Source of the DNA: Hungatella sp. UBA3402
GTDB lineage: Bacteria > Bacillota > Clostridia > Lachnospirales > Lachnospiraceae
DNA length: 6,686 bases
NCBI GenBank assembly: GCA_002358555.1
Contig: DEPC01000128.1
Span: 1 to 6,686 of the forward strand
Direction of reading: 5' to 3'
A model generated the notes under the pieces. It did no database searches. It had not been told where the DNA came from and saw only the letters and a program-made list of their open reading frames with translations. Position numbers and translations under genes: made by a program. Numbering within the stretch: position 1 is the first letter of the stretch; every line of letters begins with the position of its first letter. Shown here piece after piece: positions 6,324 to 6,686 of the stretch.

Positions 6324-6686
6324 TTAATCAAGCAATGAATCAAGTTCATTCGCAAGATCATCTAGGCTTTCTTCTACAACCTCGTCTCTTTCTTCAATGA
6401 CAAGAATATCATCTACGATATGATTTGTAAGTTTTTCAATGGTAGCATAACTATAAAAATCAGAAACACCAACATCGCCCTGAATCATCTTATTCACCGC
6501 ATTTCTCATAGAGAAGATCATAAGGGAATCTGCACCAAGTTCTTTAAATGCAGTATTTTCGTCAAGTTCCACATCACCATATCCCATTACTTCTCGACAA
6601 ATCTGTGATATTCTGTCTCGTAAGATTCTTCGCACCTCTTTTTTCGTCATTCCTTCAATAATTTTACTAAAATCCTCTGTTATTTT
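6324..6686 (-). CDS. C-terminal end of upstream PKS/NRPS protein: ACP plus acidic tail (5' end outside window)
   Basis: 120 residues ending in TAA. The frame stays open to the right edge. A Met codon at 6650-6648 exists, but the twelve codons before it are open and the purine run AAGGA touches the ATG with no spacer, so this is more likely the tail of a large synthase than a free-standing carrier protein. The ACP runs from about the Met to codons near 6420. It carries the phosphopantetheine site GADSLM, with Ser at 6527-6525, followed by the usual helix and a YATIEKL segment. The ACP would hold the growing chain as a thioester and present it to the next KS. After the domain comes a strongly acidic tail rich in Glu and Asp, ending in ELDSLLD, likely a docking segment for the downstream protein. 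A stand-alone ACP of 108 residues is the alternative; seeing the sequence beyond the edge would settle it. Confidence 0.9.
   Translation of the reverse strand, partial: KITEDFSKIIEGMTKKEVRRILRDRISQICREVMGYGDVELDENTAFKELGADSLMIFSMRNAVNKMIQGDVGVSDFYSYATIEKLTNHIVDDILVIEERDEVVEESLDDLANELDSLLD

Noticed and set aside
5774..6608. Plus-strand frames at 5774-5971 and 6420-6608
   Set aside because: Antisense to the KS and to the upstream ACP respectively; no independent support.
6324..6650. A free-standing ACP gene starting at the Met codon 6650-6648
   Set aside because: The frame continues open to the window edge and the only purine-rich stretch touches the ATG without spacing, so an internal Met near the end of a larger synthase is more likely.

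Overview
The window is almost wholly coding on the minus strand and is a slice through a modular polyketide synthase / non-ribosomal peptide synthetase (PKS-NRPS) assembly line. The DNA is visibly AT-rich, with lysine, glutamate, isoleucine and asparagine codons dominating, and the ribosome binding site is of the GAGGTG type. This suggests a low-GC Firmicute, most likely a clostridial anaerobe. That is an inference from composition and style; no species is claimed.

Layout, in the direction of transcription (right to left): (1) 6686-6324, the last 120 residues of an upstream megasynthase, ending in an acyl carrier protein (ACP) domain and an acidic tail. (2) A 35-base gap holding a good ribosome binding site. 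(3) 6288-1, a single open frame of 2096 codons that starts with TTG and runs off the left edge. I translated it codon by codon and found no stop or frameshift. Its domain order is: N-terminal coiled coil, ketosynthase (KS), degenerate acyltransferase remnant (AT0), ACP, condensation (C1), adenylation (A), peptidyl carrier (PCP), start of a second condensation domain (C2). There is no non-coding stretch above 300 bases, and no promoter, terminator, RNA gene, mobile element or CRISPR array is visible.

Logic of the line: the ACP of the upstream protein probably hands its acyl chain to the KS across a coiled-coil/acidic-tail docking contact. The KS extends it by one two-carbon unit. The in-cis acyltransferase looks dead: its GHSxG motif reads AFGIG, and the half that should carry the catalytic His is missing. 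The extender unit is therefore probably loaded by an acyltransferase acting in trans. No ketoreductase, dehydratase, enoylreductase or methyltransferase lies between KS and ACP, so the beta-keto group would be kept unless another enzyme acts. C1 then joins this chain to an amino acid chosen by the A domain, whose binding-pocket signature is aromatic-like and closest to known Tyr codes. C2 passes the product to a next amino acid beyond the left edge.

The points most worth a second look are the half-deleted, nucleophile-less AT, a strong nested hairpin inside the KS coding sequence, and the unusual A-domain pocket with Asp in place of the usual Ala.
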